Below are positions 1 through 8,386 of a stretch of 64,000 bases of DNA, piece by piece; the stretch's first letter is position 1, and each line of letters opens with the position of its first letter. The notes under the pieces were generated by a model. That model saw only the letters and a list, made by a program, of their open reading frames with translations, had not been told where the DNA came from and ran no database searches. Where the stretch lies: the NCBI GenBank assembly GCA_049322515.1, contig JBMOQW010000017.1, forward strand, positions 13,647-77,646, written 5' to 3'. The stretch comes from Parasulfuritortus sp049322515. Its GTDB lineage: Bacteria; Pseudomonadota; Gammaproteobacteria; Burkholderiales; Thiobacillaceae. Both the position numbers and the translations under genes were made by a program.

Positions 1-63
1 CAGGTGCTTGAACCAGAGCACCAGGCCCAGGGTAACGAGGATGATGAACAGGACCTTAGTCAA
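1..63 (-). CDS. Partial small membrane protein, N-terminus only
   Basis: The minus strand from position 63 opens with TTG and encodes Thr-Lys-Val followed by a run of hydrophobic residues (LFIILVTLGLVLWF) and then Lys-His-Leu, after which the window ends. This is one N-terminal transmembrane helix. The start overlaps the stop of the preceding 102-residue gene by a few bases, which suggests translational coupling. The length and leading helix fit the small PP0621-type proteins of betaproteobacteria, but the diagnostic cysteine tail would lie outside the window, so that identity is a guess. The TTG start has only a weak GAGCGGG-like ribosome site. Confidence 0.35.
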   Translation of the reverse strand, partial: MTKVLFIILVTLGLVLWFKHL

Positions 64-364
64 CGTCGAGCCCGCTCTTGTGGGTGTCGTTGATGGTCAT
101 CAACAGGCGCTGGAACGGGATGAAACGGCCATACTTGACCACCAGCGGCATGAACGGTAGGTCTTCGCCGAAGCCCCACTGGTAACGGCCGTTCACCATG
201 TCGTCGTAGACCTGGCGCACCTGGCTGTCGAGATGCTCGATGAAAGGGCCGTACATCTCGGCATTCTCCGGCTCATAGTCGAGACCGGTACGGAACTCGT
301 CGATCTCGTACACGGCCTGGTGCACCAGGTCGACGTACTCATCCACTGTCTTGGGGCGTTTCAT
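56..364 (-). CDS. Conserved hypothetical protein, 102 aa
   Basis: A soluble acidic protein of 102 residues with no signal peptide or membrane segment. The start at 364 (MKRPKTVDEY) is chosen because it is preceded by AGAAGG at good spacing; the longer reading frame to 481 begins with low-complexity Arg/Ala sequence that looks untranslated. It is rich in Asp, Glu, Tyr and Phe and contains a GRYQWGFGEDLPFMPL stretch. I do not recognise a functional domain. It probably heads a short operon with the membrane protein that runs off the left edge, since the two overlap. Confidence 0.75.
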   Translation of the reverse strand: MKRPKTVDEYVDLVHQAVYEIDEFRTGLDYEPENAEMYGPFIEHLDSQVRQVYDDMVNGRYQWGFGEDLPFMPLVVKYGRFIPFQRLLMTINDTHKSGLDVD

Positions 365-510
365 GGAACCTTCTGGGGAATAATCTGGCTGGAGATCGCG
401 TCTTTTAGCAGAAATCGGGGCCGCGGCCAATGGTCGGCGCGGACCTCGTCGAATGAACCGGTTCCACGCTAGACTGTCCATCGCCGACCCCCAGAACAGA
501 ATCGAACACC

Positions 511-972
511 ATGCTGAAAAAACTCCTGCTCATCCTCTTGCTCGGCCACCTGACCACCGCCGCCGCCGCCTTCGAACTGGTCGACAGCCAGGGCAAGCGC
601 CACAGCCTCGCCGGCTACAAGGGCAAATGGGTGCTGGTCAACTACTGGGCCACCTGGTGTCCGCCCTGCCTGCACGAGCTACCCGACCTGGCCGCGCTGC
701 ACAAGGACAAGAAAAACAATCTGGTCGTGCTCGGCGTGGCCCTGGAATATCAGGACCCGGCTGAAGTGCTCAGTTTCGCCAAGGCACGCAAGCTGCCGTT
801 CCCGATCATCCTCGGCGACAAGCAGCCGATCGAGCAGGTCGGCCCGGTGCGCGGCCTGCCCACCACCTACCTGTTCAACCCGCGCGGCACCCAGGTCGCC
901 TACAACGTCGGGGCGCTGACCCGGGAAGCGGTGGTGGCCTACATTTCCGATCCCAAGAACGCGGCCAAGTGA
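511..972 (+). CDS. TlpA-family periplasmic thioredoxin
   Basis: A 153-residue exported disulfide oxidoreductase. Residues 1-20 form a signal peptide (MLKKLLLILLLGHLTTAAAA). The thioredoxin fold follows, with the redox-active WCPPC at about residues 49-53 inside NYWATWCPPC, and the cis-proline loop at GLPTTYLF. TlpA-type proteins reduce or isomerise periplasmic disulfides, often for cytochrome c or oxidase maturation. It is the first gene of a same-strand run with a second thioredoxin, a TolC-like protein and an HlyD-like adaptor. There is no strong ribosome site before the ATG. The specific substrate cannot be read from the sequence. Confidence 0.88.
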   Translation: MLKKLLLILLLGHLTTAAAAFELVDSQGKRHSLAGYKGKWVLVNYWATWCPPCLHELPDLAALHKDKKNNLVVLGVALEYQDPAEVLSFAKARKLPFPIILGDKQPIEQVGPVRGLPTTYLFNPRGTQVAYNVGALTREAVVAYISDPKNAAK

Positions 973-1001
973 GCCGTGCCCCCTTCTCGAGGAGACAGAC
1001 C

Positions 1002-1517
1002 ATGATACGTTGGCTGCTTGTCCTGCTCGCTTGTTTCAGCCTGCATGCGCTGGCCGAGACGCGAAACCCGGAAACACACTTCTTCCAGCCCAAGCTGGGC
1101 GACCTGAAGGACGATCTCGCCAGCGCCCGCGCCGAGGCGAAGACCGGCATGCTGCTGATGTTCGAGATGGACGAGTGCCCGTTCTGCGACCGCATGAAGC
1201 GCACCATCCTGAACCAGGCCGAGGTCCAGGACTATTACCGCAAGCACTTCGTGATCTACCCGATCGACACCAAAGGCGACATTCCCCTGGTCGACTTCAC
1301 GGGAAAGCACACCACCGAAAAAGCCTTTGCCCTGGAACAACGGGCGCGCGCCACACCCGTGTTCATCTTCTACGACCTGGACGGCCAGCCAGTCGCCCGC
1401 TACACCGGCGCCACCCAGAGCGCGGCGGAGTTCCTGCTGCTCGGCCGGTATGTCGTCGAAGGCGCCTACAAGCAGATGCCCTTCAGCGCCTACAAACGGC
1501 AAGTGCCCGCCCAGTGA
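1002..1517 (+). CDS. SoxW-like exported thioredoxin-fold protein
   Basis: A 171-residue protein with a signal peptide (MIRWLLVLLACFSLHALA) and a thioredoxin-like domain of the SoxW/DsbDgamma type. The active site is CPFC in the sequence FEMDECPFCDRM, and the cis-proline loop is ARATPVFIF. The start at 1002 is preferred over the in-frame upstream one at 969 because GAGGAGA lies just before it and a clean signal peptide follows. SoxW proteins are thioredoxins associated with sulfur oxidation, so this fits a sulfur oxidiser, but no sox genes are visible nearby. Its stop overlaps the start of the TolC-like gene by one base. Confidence 0.82.
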   Translation: MIRWLLVLLACFSLHALAETRNPETHFFQPKLGDLKDDLASARAEAKTGMLLMFEMDECPFCDRMKRTILNQAEVQDYYRKHFVIYPIDTKGDIPLVDFTGKHTTEKAFALEQRARATPVFIFYDLDGQPVARYTGATQSAAEFLLLGRYVVEGAYKQMPFSAYKRQVPAQ

Positions 1518-2794
1518 TGTCGGTCGGTCGCCTCCTGCCCGGCCTCCTGGCGGGCTGGTTCGCCACCGGCCTCGGGGCGACGCCGCTGACCCTGGACCAG
1601 GTGCTGAGCCACGCCGACCACCCCCATCCGGTCCTCGACCGGGCCCGGGCCGAGACCGAACTGGCCCGGACCGAAGCGCGCCTGGCGGAGAGCCTGGACG
1701 ATGTCCAGGTGACCCTGGAAGCCGGCCTGCGCAGCGGCCGCAGCACCCTCAGCGGCCAATTCGAACCCGACCATTTCGCCCGCCTGAACGCACGCAAGCC
1801 GCTCTGGGATGGGCAGCGCGGTGCATGGGCCCGGAGCGCCGCCGAGCGGGAACTCGCGGCCCGCGAGAGCCAGCTGCTCGACACCCGGAGCCAGCGCCGG
1901 CTGACCCTGATGCAGTTGTTCTTCGACATTCTGCTCGCCGACCTGCGCTACGCCGCCGAGTCGGAATTCACCGCCGTCGCCTTCGTCAATTGGGACAACG
2001 GGCGGGAACGCCAGGCCCTGGGTGAATTGTCCGTGGTCCAACTCGCGGAACTGGAAGGCCGCTTCCAGGAAGCCCGCAAGCAGCGCAATGCCTGGCTGCG
2101 CCAGGCGCGTGAATTGCGCGCCCGCCTGGCTGCCGCGATGAACACCCCGGACTCGCTGCCCGCCGAGTTGGTCGAGCCGCGCCTGGCCCTGGACCGGCAC
2201 CGGCTACCCGAAGCCGGACAGCTGCTCGCCTGGCTGGAATCCGGCAACCCGCGCCTGCGCGCGCAGCGCGACCTGCTCGCCGCCGCCGAGGCCCGCCTGG
2301 CCGCCCGCCGGGCCGACCGCAATCCAAGCCTGGATCTCGAGTTGGAGACCGCCGCCTATTCCCGCGAGGCCTACACCCGCGACGAACTGCGTGCCGGCCT
2401 TCAACTGGTCTGGCCGCTCTGGCAAGGCGAGCGCGCCGATGCCGAGATCGCCCGCGAACAGGCGCGGCTGGCGCGCCTGCGGGCCGATACCGACCAACTC
2501 GCGCTCGACCTGCGCCAGGCGCTGATCGAGACCCGCGAGGAAATCCAGTTCCTGATCGACAGCGAGCGCCCCGCCACACGCGCCGACCAGGCCCGCCGCG
2601 ATTGGGCCCTGGACCGGGCCCAGGCCGAGTATGAACTGGAACTGAAAACCAACCTGGGCCATACCATGGCCGATACCCAGATCGCCCGCCTGCGCACCCG
2701 ATCGGTCGAATTCCGGCTGGCCCTGGCCTGGGAACGGCTGGCCGCGCTGCTCGGCCGCCCGCTCGAAGACTTCGCCAAGGAGACGCTGCCGTGA
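1517..2794 (+). CDS. TolC-family outer membrane efflux protein
   Basis: A 425-residue protein with an N-terminal signal peptide ending near GLGATPLTL and then the long, Leu/Ala/Arg/Glu-rich heptad helices of the OEP family, repeated in two halves (about 20-200 and 230-420). The conserved TLDQVL opening is typical of TolC/CusC-type channels, which form trimers in the outer membrane and a periplasmic tunnel. The ATG at 1517 overlaps the preceding stop (TGATG). The 3' end overlaps the next gene by four bases (GTGA). The second half has an unusually high content of Arg and Asp, consistent with a diverged member. The transported substrate is unknown. Confidence 0.85.
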   Translation: MSVGRLLPGLLAGWFATGLGATPLTLDQVLSHADHPHPVLDRARAETELARTEARLAESLDDVQVTLEAGLRSGRSTLSGQFEPDHFARLNARKPLWDGQRGAWARSAAERELAARESQLLDTRSQRRLTLMQLFFDILLADLRYAAESEFTAVAFVNWDNGRERQALGELSVVQLAELEGRFQEARKQRNAWLRQARELRARLAAAMNTPDSLPAELVEPRLALDRHRLPEAGQLLAWLESGNPRLRAQRDLLAAAEARLAARRADRNPSLDLELETAAYSREAYTRDELRAGLQLVWPLWQGERADAEIAREQARLARLRADTDQLALDLRQALIETREEIQFLIDSERPATRADQARRDWALDRAQAEYELELKTNLGHTMADTQIARLRTRSVEFRLALAWERLAALLGRPLEDFAKETLP

Positions 2795-3534
2795 CCCGCG
2801 TGCTAACCCTGCTGTGCCTGCTCGGCGCCTTCCCCCCGCTGGCCTGGAGCGCCGACCTGCCGGCCCGGCTGGACTGGGCGCAGCGTCTTGCCCTGAGCCC
2901 CAGCCAGGCCGGGGTCATCGAAGCGGTGCTGGTGCGGCCTGGCCAGGTGGTCGAGGCCGGCACGCCGCTTTACCGGCTCGACCCGACCCTCGCCAAGGCC
3001 CGCCTGCTGGAAGCCCAGGCCGAGCATGACCGTGCCAGCCAGGACCTGGCCGACGCCCAGCGCGAACTCGACCGGGTCACCGAGCTTTACGCCCGCACGG
3101 TGTCGTCCACGACCGAACTGGACGGCGCCAAGTTGCGCCAAGCCCGTGCCCGCGCCCAGCTCGGCATCGCCCAGGCCCGCATGGAAAGCGCCCGGCGCCT
3201 GCTCGACGACACCGAGCCACGCGCGCCCTACCGGGCCCGCATCCTGGATCGCCAGGCGGAACCCGGCCAGGTCGTCACCGCCACCTGCCAACCGCCCACG
3301 CTTTTGGTCCTTGCCCATGCCGACACCCTGGTCGCCCGGGCCAGCCTCGGTTCCGAGGCCGCCGGCCGGTTGCGCCTGGGTGACAAGGTCGGGGTGCGGC
3401 TCGGCCCACAGACCCATGCCGCGGAAATCAGCGCGCTGCGCAGCATGCCCGATGGCCACTTCCAGGTCGAGGCAACCCTGGCCCGGCCGGAAGCCGCCCT
3501 GGCCGGCATGGCCGCGACCCTGCGCCTGCCCTGA
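2791..3534 (+). CDS. HlyD/RND-type periplasmic adaptor subunit
   Basis: A 247-residue membrane-fusion protein starting at GTG. It has a signal peptide (to about residue 20), a split biotinyl-lipoyl domain (GVIEAVLVRPGQVVEAGTPLYRLD, then RAPYRARILDRQAEPGQVV), an intervening coiled-coil hairpin of about 80 residues (AEHDRASQDL onward) and a short beta-barrel end. It is shorter than typical RND adaptors (350-400 aa) because the membrane-proximal domain is reduced. Such proteins bridge an inner-membrane pump to TolC. The TolC partner is immediately upstream, but no pump gene follows, so the pump must be elsewhere or absent. Confidence 0.85.
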   Translation: MTRVLTLLCLLGAFPPLAWSADLPARLDWAQRLALSPSQAGVIEAVLVRPGQVVEAGTPLYRLDPTLAKARLLEAQAEHDRASQDLADAQRELDRVTELYARTVSSTTELDGAKLRQARARAQLGIAQARMESARRLLDDTEPRAPYRARILDRQAEPGQVVTATCQPPTLLVLAHADTLVARASLGSEAAGRLRLGDKVGVRLGPQTHAAEISALRSMPDGHFQVEATLARPEAALAGMAATLRLP

Positions 3535-3551
3535 AGCGTCCGTCCGCTTTC

Positions 3552-3565
3552 TTGATATAAATCAA
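3552..3565. promoter_or_regulatory. Perfect FNR/Dnr-type binding site
   Basis: TTGATATAAATCAA matches the FNR consensus TTGAT-N4-ATCAA at every defined position. It lies 69 bp upstream of the ATG of the small secreted protein at 3635. Depending on which downstream AT-rich hexamer is the -10 element, the site would sit near -50 or -65, the latter being compatible with class I activation. Confidence 0.75.
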
Positions 3566-3597
3566 TATTTGCCCCGACAAGTCCCTGACCGGCCTGT

Positions 3598-3617
3598 ATA
3601 TTAGTTTTCACTAATAT
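3598..3617. promoter_or_regulatory. Perfect 8-bp inverted repeat, candidate operator
   Basis: ATATTAGT and ACTAATAT face each other across TTTC, just downstream of the FNR box and overlapping the likely core promoter of the gene at 3635. A repressor bound here would occlude RNA polymerase. The cognate protein is unknown. The same bases also provide TATATT and TAATAT candidates for the -10 element. Confidence 0.5.
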
Positions 3618-3634
3618 TTTGAAAGGCCCCTGAC

Positions 3635-3919
3635 ATGACCCAGAAAACCCTGCTGATCCTGAGCCTGCTGATCGCCACCCCGGCCTTCGCGGACTGCACG
3701 CCGGAGCACTTGAGCGAAGAAGATCTCGCCATCATGGCTTCGGTCCGCCCGGCCACCCTGTCGGCGGACACCCCCCGGATTGCACGGGCTGAGCGCATCC
3801 TGATCCATGGCCTGCATGACGATCTGGGCCGGGTCGGCCCGGACGATCTGTCCCAGATCCGCTCGGTCCAGCCGGAAGGTGCCCTCGTGGCGGCCTGCAT
3901 CACGCCACGCAATCGCTGA
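3635..3919 (+). CDS. Small secreted protein of unknown function, 94 aa
   Basis: The N-terminus MTQKTLLILSLLIATPAFADC is a clean signal peptide cleaved at AFA-DC. The mature protein has about 75 residues with two cysteines, one right after the cleavage site and one near the C-terminus (AACITPRNR), which could form a disulfide. I recognise no domain. The gene stands alone between the adaptor gene and mutY and has its own promoter region with a perfect FNR box and a palindrome, so it is probably controlled by oxygen or nitrogen-oxide availability. AAAGG precedes the ATG. Confidence 0.72.
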   Translation: MTQKTLLILSLLIATPAFADCTPEHLSEEDLAIMASVRPATLSADTPRIARAERILIHGLHDDLGRVGPDDLSQIRSVQPEGALVAACITPRNR

Positions 3920-3980
3920 CCTCACGCAGGGGCGGGCAGCGCCCGCCGAGACCATCCTGATTCCGGGATAATGGCGGGCC

Positions 3981-5036
3981 ATGACGGCCCGCTTCCCGAC
4001 TTCCTCCCACGACGCATTCGCGGCCCGGCTGATTGCCTGGCAACGCCAACACGGCCGCCATGACCTGCCCTGGCAAGCCTCCGATCCCTACCCCATCTGG
4101 GTCTCGGAAATCATGCTCCAGCAAACCCAGGTCGATACCGTCATTCCCTACTTCCACCGGTTCATGGCGCGCTTTCCCACGGTCTCCGCGCTGGCCTCGG
4201 CGCCGGAGGACGCGGTCCTGCTGGCATGGAGCGGACTGGGCTACTATGCCCGCGCCCGGCATCTGCATGCCGCCGCACGGCGCATCATGACCGACCATGG
4301 CGGCTGCTTCCCGGACTCGGCAGCCGGCCTGCGCGACCTGCCCGGCATTGGCCGCTCGACCGCCGCCGCGATCGCCGCCTTTGCCTTTGGCGAGCGCACT
4401 GCCATCCTGGACGGCAACGTCAAGCGGGTGTTGTGCCGGATGTTCGCGATCGAAGGCTGGCCTGGCACCGCCTCGGTGGAAAAACGCCTCTGGGCGTTGG
4501 CCGAAGCCCTGCTGCCGGAGCACGCGATCGCCGCCTATACCCAGGGCCTCATGGACCTCGGCGCCACCGTCTGCACCCGCGCCCGGCCACGCTGCTCGGC
4601 CTGCCCGTTCGCGGACACCTGCCAGGCGCGCATCCAGGACCGGGTCGCGGCACTGCCCACCCCGCGCCCGCGCCGGGTGCAGCCCGAGCGCACCACGTAC
4701 ATGCTCATGATTCGCCATGGCCGCGACTTCTTGCTCGAGAAACGCCCGGCGCCGGGTATCTGGGGCGGGCTCTGGAGCTTGCCCGAGTGCCCCCCGGAAC
4801 AGGACCCCGAGCGCTGGCTCACGGCCCGCGGCCTGAAGCCAGTGACGCTGATCCAGCGCCCGTCCCTGAGCCATGCCTTTACCCATTTCCGGCTGCGCAT
4901 CCTGCCGATCCTGGTCGAGGTCGAGCCCCTGTTGGTGGCGCCATGGCCCGGCTCGCGCTGGCTGGATCCCGAGGCCCTGGCCGAAGCCGCCCTGCCCACC
5001 CCGGTCCGCCGCCTGCTGAACGGATTGATCCGCTGA
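3981..5036 (+). CDS. mutY: A/G-specific adenine DNA glycosylase MutY
   Basis: A base-excision repair enzyme of 351 residues, normal for the family, which removes adenine mispaired with 8-oxoguanine. Residues 20-210 form the HhH-GPD glycosylase domain: the catalytic Glu lies in WVSEIMLQQTQV, the helix-hairpin-helix is LPGIGRSTAAAI, and the catalytic Asp is in ILDGNVKRVL. A [4Fe-4S] cluster motif follows (CTRARPRCSACPFADTC, Cys-X6-Cys-X2-Cys-X5-Cys). The C-terminal part from about residue 230 is the NUDIX-like domain that recognises 8-oxoguanine. No obvious operon partner; the next gene is convergent. Confidence 0.96.
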   Translation: MTARFPTSSHDAFAARLIAWQRQHGRHDLPWQASDPYPIWVSEIMLQQTQVDTVIPYFHRFMARFPTVSALASAPEDAVLLAWSGLGYYARARHLHAAARRIMTDHGGCFPDSAAGLRDLPGIGRSTAAAIAAFAFGERTAILDGNVKRVLCRMFAIEGWPGTASVEKRLWALAEALLPEHAIAAYTQGLMDLGATVCTRARPRCSACPFADTCQARIQDRVAALPTPRPRRVQPERTTYMLMIRHGRDFLLEKRPAPGIWGGLWSLPECPPEQDPERWLTARGLKPVTLIQRPSLSHAFTHFRLRILPILVEVEPLLVAPWPGSRWLDPEALAEAALPTPVRRLLNGLIR

Positions 5037-5042
5037 ACGGCT

Positions 5043-6359
5043 TCAAGGGCCGTTGTGAACGTCCTCCAGGAGGGTCAACGGACGGGTGTCCGGCACGAAC
5101 AGCAAGGCATCGAAGCGCCAGGGCACCCGGCACGGCAAGTAATAGGCTGAATCCAGGTCGGCCAGGTAGACGACGCCAATGCCCCGCTGGTAGACGGTCT
5201 GGTTGAGCGCCGGGGATTCACGCGCCGAGGCCCCGAACAGGAAGTAGCCGGACGACGGACCGGCGAGCTGGGCATCCAGCGTCTCCGGCAGGGCCGTGGG
5301 CAGGGTCATCGTTTCCGGTGGCTCGCCCCAGGCAGGCGCCGCCCAGGTCTGGCCCCGCGTGGTCGCAAACCCGACGATGAAGACATTGTCGATGCCAAGT
5401 GACTGCCGGCTGAGCTGGCCGATGTTCTGGAGCCCATTCCAGGCCAGGGCGGTGTACCAGGCATCGCCGACATGGCTGTTGTGCGCCCAGACGATTCCCT
5501 TCTTCGGCGCGCGGCCGCGCGTGTCGAGCAAATCGGCCAGGGTTTCCCACATATGGCCGACCCGGACATTCCAGGACGGCCCATCGACCGTCGACGAGGC
5601 TCGGTAATACGCCTCGGCATTGCGCAGGGCGCGCATCAGGGCAACCAGGTCGGCGTCGCCCTCGAGGCTGGCAGCCGACTTCAACCGGGCCTCCGCCGCG
5701 GCCAGCGCCGTGTCGCACGCGGTCGCCCCCTCGGCGAGCGCCCGGGCATAAGCCAGACCGTCCTCGCCATGGCGGAACATGCACTCGAGATCGCGCGCGA
5801 GGGCGGCGGCCAAGTCGGCATCCTGCTTGACGAGGGCCGCCAGCAAGGCCCGCCTGGCCAGCTCGGGTCCGTAGACATCCATGCCACGCAACGCGACCCG
5901 CTCGGCCATGGGCAGGCTCGCGTTGTGGCCATGCAGCCACTCGGCGAACTCGGCGAACTCCTGGTTGCGCCAGAGCCAGGCCGGCCAGCGGGTTACCGCA
6001 GCCAGGGCTTCGGCCGCGGAAGGGGGCGCGCCCGGCAGGCCCCGGACATAGGCATCGAGCGGCATCAGCGAGGGCCAATCGGCCTCGACCGCGACGAAGT
6101 TGAAGCGTTGTTCCGCGACCAGGCGCCGGGAGATTGCCGCGCGCCAGGCATAGAACTCATGGCTGCCGTGGGTCGACTCACCGAGCAGGACCAAGCGACG
6201 CGCACCGGCCGCCTCGACCAGCGGCGTCAGGTCGGCGGCGGAGACCAGCGGCCGCGAGGCCTCGGCACGCAGGCGCGCCCAGGCCGACCCGGTCTCCGGC
6301 GCCTGGGCCAGCGCCACGGTCGTGCAAAACAACAGAAGCCACAGCCCGATCGCATTCAT
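5043..6359 (-). CDS. Exported erythromycin-esterase-like protein
   Basis: A 438-residue protein of the erythromycin esterase (EreA/EreB) superfamily with a signal peptide (MNAIGLWLLLFCTTVALAQA). Family motifs are present: LLGESTHGSHEFY with the conserved Glu and His residues, FVAVEADWPS, RGMDVYG, and the histidine motif VWAHNSHVGDAWY, followed by YFLFGAS near the C-terminus. Many chromosomal homologues of this fold are not macrolide resistance genes, so the natural substrate is uncertain. It is convergent with mutY, with only 6 bp between the stops. Export to the periplasm is unusual for the classical Ere enzymes and argues for a different role. Confidence 0.82.
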   Translation of the reverse strand: MNAIGLWLLLFCTTVALAQAPETGSAWARLRAEASRPLVSAADLTPLVEAAGARRLVLLGESTHGSHEFYAWRAAISRRLVAEQRFNFVAVEADWPSLMPLDAYVRGLPGAPPSAAEALAAVTRWPAWLWRNQEFAEFAEWLHGHNASLPMAERVALRGMDVYGPELARRALLAALVKQDADLAAALARDLECMFRHGEDGLAYARALAEGATACDTALAAAEARLKSAASLEGDADLVALMRALRNAEAYYRASSTVDGPSWNVRVGHMWETLADLLDTRGRAPKKGIVWAHNSHVGDAWYTALAWNGLQNIGQLSRQSLGIDNVFIVGFATTRGQTWAAPAWGEPPETMTLPTALPETLDAQLAGPSSGYFLFGASARESPALNQTVYQRGIGVVYLADLDSAYYLPCRVPWRFDALLFVPDTRPLTLLEDVHNGP

Positions 6360-6436
6360 ATCCCGTCCATGCCCTCCTCGAGTGTGCGGCCGGCCAGGGA
6401 CAAGCGGCCGGACCCGCGTGCGCCACGAAGTGCCCC

Positions 6437-8386
6437 TCAGGCGGGCATGCTGTCCTCGATGGCGCGCAACAAATCCTTGGGCGCCAGCGGCTTGGTCATG
6501 AAAGTGATGTCCGGGCGCCCGTACAGAGTATCCGCCAGACCGATCTCCCCGGAAAAGACCACCGCGCCGATACCGGGAAAACTCTGGCGCGCCAGTTCGA
6601 TGACTTCGATCGCGGTATGCTGCCCGGGCAGCCGGAAATCGGAGATGACGACATCCGGGCAGCGCTCCAGGGTATCGATGGCCTCCCGGAACTGCTCGAA
6701 CGAGGCGTAGGCTTCATAACGAATGTCGACTGCATCGAACAAGGCTGCGGTCGAGTCGAGTACCAGCGGATCGTCCTCCACCAGCAGGACATAACAGCGG
6801 CCCAGGTCACGAGTACCTGAGTCGGCGACCACCGGATCGATCGCCGGGACCCCCGGTGCCACAGCCACCCGAGGCAGGGACAGGGTGAAGCGGCTGCCTT
6901 CATTCAGCACGGAAGTCACTTCGATGGCATGGCCGGGCAAATTGGCGACCATGGCGCGCACGATCGACAGCCCCAGACCAACGCCCTTTTCGCTCTGGCC
7001 CCGGTGGTTGTCGGCCTGGAAGAAGGGTTCGAAGATCGCCTGGGTCTCGATGAACCGGGCATCGATGCCCACCCCATTGTCGATCACGCTCACCCGGACC
7101 CGATCCTCGGCGACGGACAAGACCACGGTCACGCTGGGCTGCGCGCGGTCCGCTGCCCGGTACTTGATGCCATTGCCGATCAGGTTGAGCAGGATGCGCT
7201 CGATGAAGGCCGGGTCACTCTGGACGTGCACCGGCCCGCCCACCTCGGCGCGCCAGGTCAGGTCGACCCGGCTTTCCAGGGCGACCGCGTGCTGCTGGCC
7301 GACGACCCCCTCGATCATCCGGGTCAATTCGACCGGGCCGATCTCGGCCCGGATCAAGCCAGACTCGAGCCTGGACAGATTCAGGATCGCGCTCAGCTGC
7401 TTGCGCATGGTGTCTTCCGCCGTCTGCATCAGGGCCAGCAATGGCAGGACCCGCTCCGGCGCGTTTTCCCGTGCGGCAAGCGTCATCGGATAGAGCGCAT
7501 TGGAAATGGCCTGCAGGGGCTGGCGCAGATCATGCACGGCGCTGGCCAGGAACTTGGATTTGTCCCGATTGCGTTGCTCAGCCTCGGCGCGCAGGCTGGC
7601 CTGGGCATCGAGCAAAGCCCGCAAATGTGCCTCCGAGTCAGCCTTCAAGGCCTCGACTTCCGAGTTGCGCTGGTTCAGGGCCTCGTTGATGCGGTGCAGA
7701 TCCTGCTCGTTGATGAAGGTCTGCCGCTCGGCCCGCTCGAATTGCACGCCGATGCCATACCCGATGGCCCCGACGGTGAGCAATAGCCAGCTGCTCAACA
7801 TGGAATAGGCTTCCCGTTCCGCAGCCAGCATGGGGGAAACTTCGGTCATGGTCCGGTACCAGAGCACCGCGAGTTCCAGGGTGCCGACGAAGGCAATCAT
7901 CAGCACGATATCGCGCGCGCGCAGGCGGAACAGGCCGTAGCAGAAGATGAGCAGGACCACCATCCCGAGCAGGTAATACAGATACTCGTACGGAAACGGC
8001 GCGATGAACTGCTTGAACATGATCACCCCGGCGGCGACCACGCAGCCGGCCACCGTCGTGCGCGAAGCGTAGCGCTCATCCTCGGTGAAGCGGGGCGTGA
8101 AGATCGTCGCCGCGTAGAACAGCACCAGCATGACCGAGCCCATCAGGTGCAGCCCCAGCAACTCGGTACTCACGCTGGCGAACCTGGGGTCGGCCTTGAT
8201 CAGAAGCAGATCGACCACCAGGTAGAGCAGCCAGGTCAGGACTGCCGCCGCACTCGAACTCAGGCGCAATTCACCATAACGGCGCGAGTAATGCCGGAGA
8301 AATTCGGCTTCCCGTTGGGCGGGCTCGAATGGCCTGGGCAGGACGAAGGTCTCACGCCAGCCGTTCAGAATCGCGCGCAGGGTCAT
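6437..8386 (-). CDS. Membrane-bound hybrid histidine kinase
   Basis: A 649-residue sensor kinase. The start at 8386 (MTLRAILNG) has AGGAG seven bases upstream; the longer frame to 8461 is not supported. Residues 40-240 hold about six transmembrane helices and no periplasmic sensor domain. A coiled coil (FERAERQTFINEQDL onward) leads to the HisKA box SAVHDLRQPLQAISN with the phospho-accepting His, then an HATPase_c domain (NLIGNGIKYR, VIDNGVGI, GVGLGLSIV). The C-terminus is a receiver domain with phospho-accepting Asp in VVISDFRLPG and a conserved Lys in FMTKPLAP. No separate response regulator is adjacent, so output partners are unknown. Confidence 0.9.
   Translation of the reverse strand: MTLRAILNGWRETFVLPRPFEPAQREAEFLRHYSRRYGELRLSSSAAAVLTWLLYLVVDLLLIKADPRFASVSTELLGLHLMGSVMLVLFYAATIFTPRFTEDERYASRTTVAGCVVAAGVIMFKQFIAPFPYEYLYYLLGMVVLLIFCYGLFRLRARDIVLMIAFVGTLELAVLWYRTMTEVSPMLAAEREAYSMLSSWLLLTVGAIGYGIGVQFERAERQTFINEQDLHRINEALNQRNSEVEALKADSEAHLRALLDAQASLRAEAEQRNRDKSKFLASAVHDLRQPLQAISNALYPMTLAARENAPERVLPLLALMQTAEDTMRKQLSAILNLSRLESGLIRAEIGPVELTRMIEGVVGQQHAVALESRVDLTWRAEVGGPVHVQSDPAFIERILLNLIGNGIKYRAADRAQPSVTVVLSVAEDRVRVSVIDNGVGIDARFIETQAIFEPFFQADNHRGQSEKGVGLGLSIVRAMVANLPGHAIEVTSVLNEGSRFTLSLPRVAVAPGVPAIDPVVADSGTRDLGRCYVLLVEDDPLVLDSTAALFDAVDIRYEAYASFEQFREAIDTLERCPDVVISDFRLPGQHTAIEVIELARQSFPGIGAVVFSGEIGLADTLYGRPDITFMTKPLAPKDLLRAIEDSMPA

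Noticed and set aside
5472..6710. 412-codon plus-strand frame opposite the esterase-like gene
   Set aside because: Pure antisense shadow with Arg/Gly/Gln-rich composition and no ribosome site.
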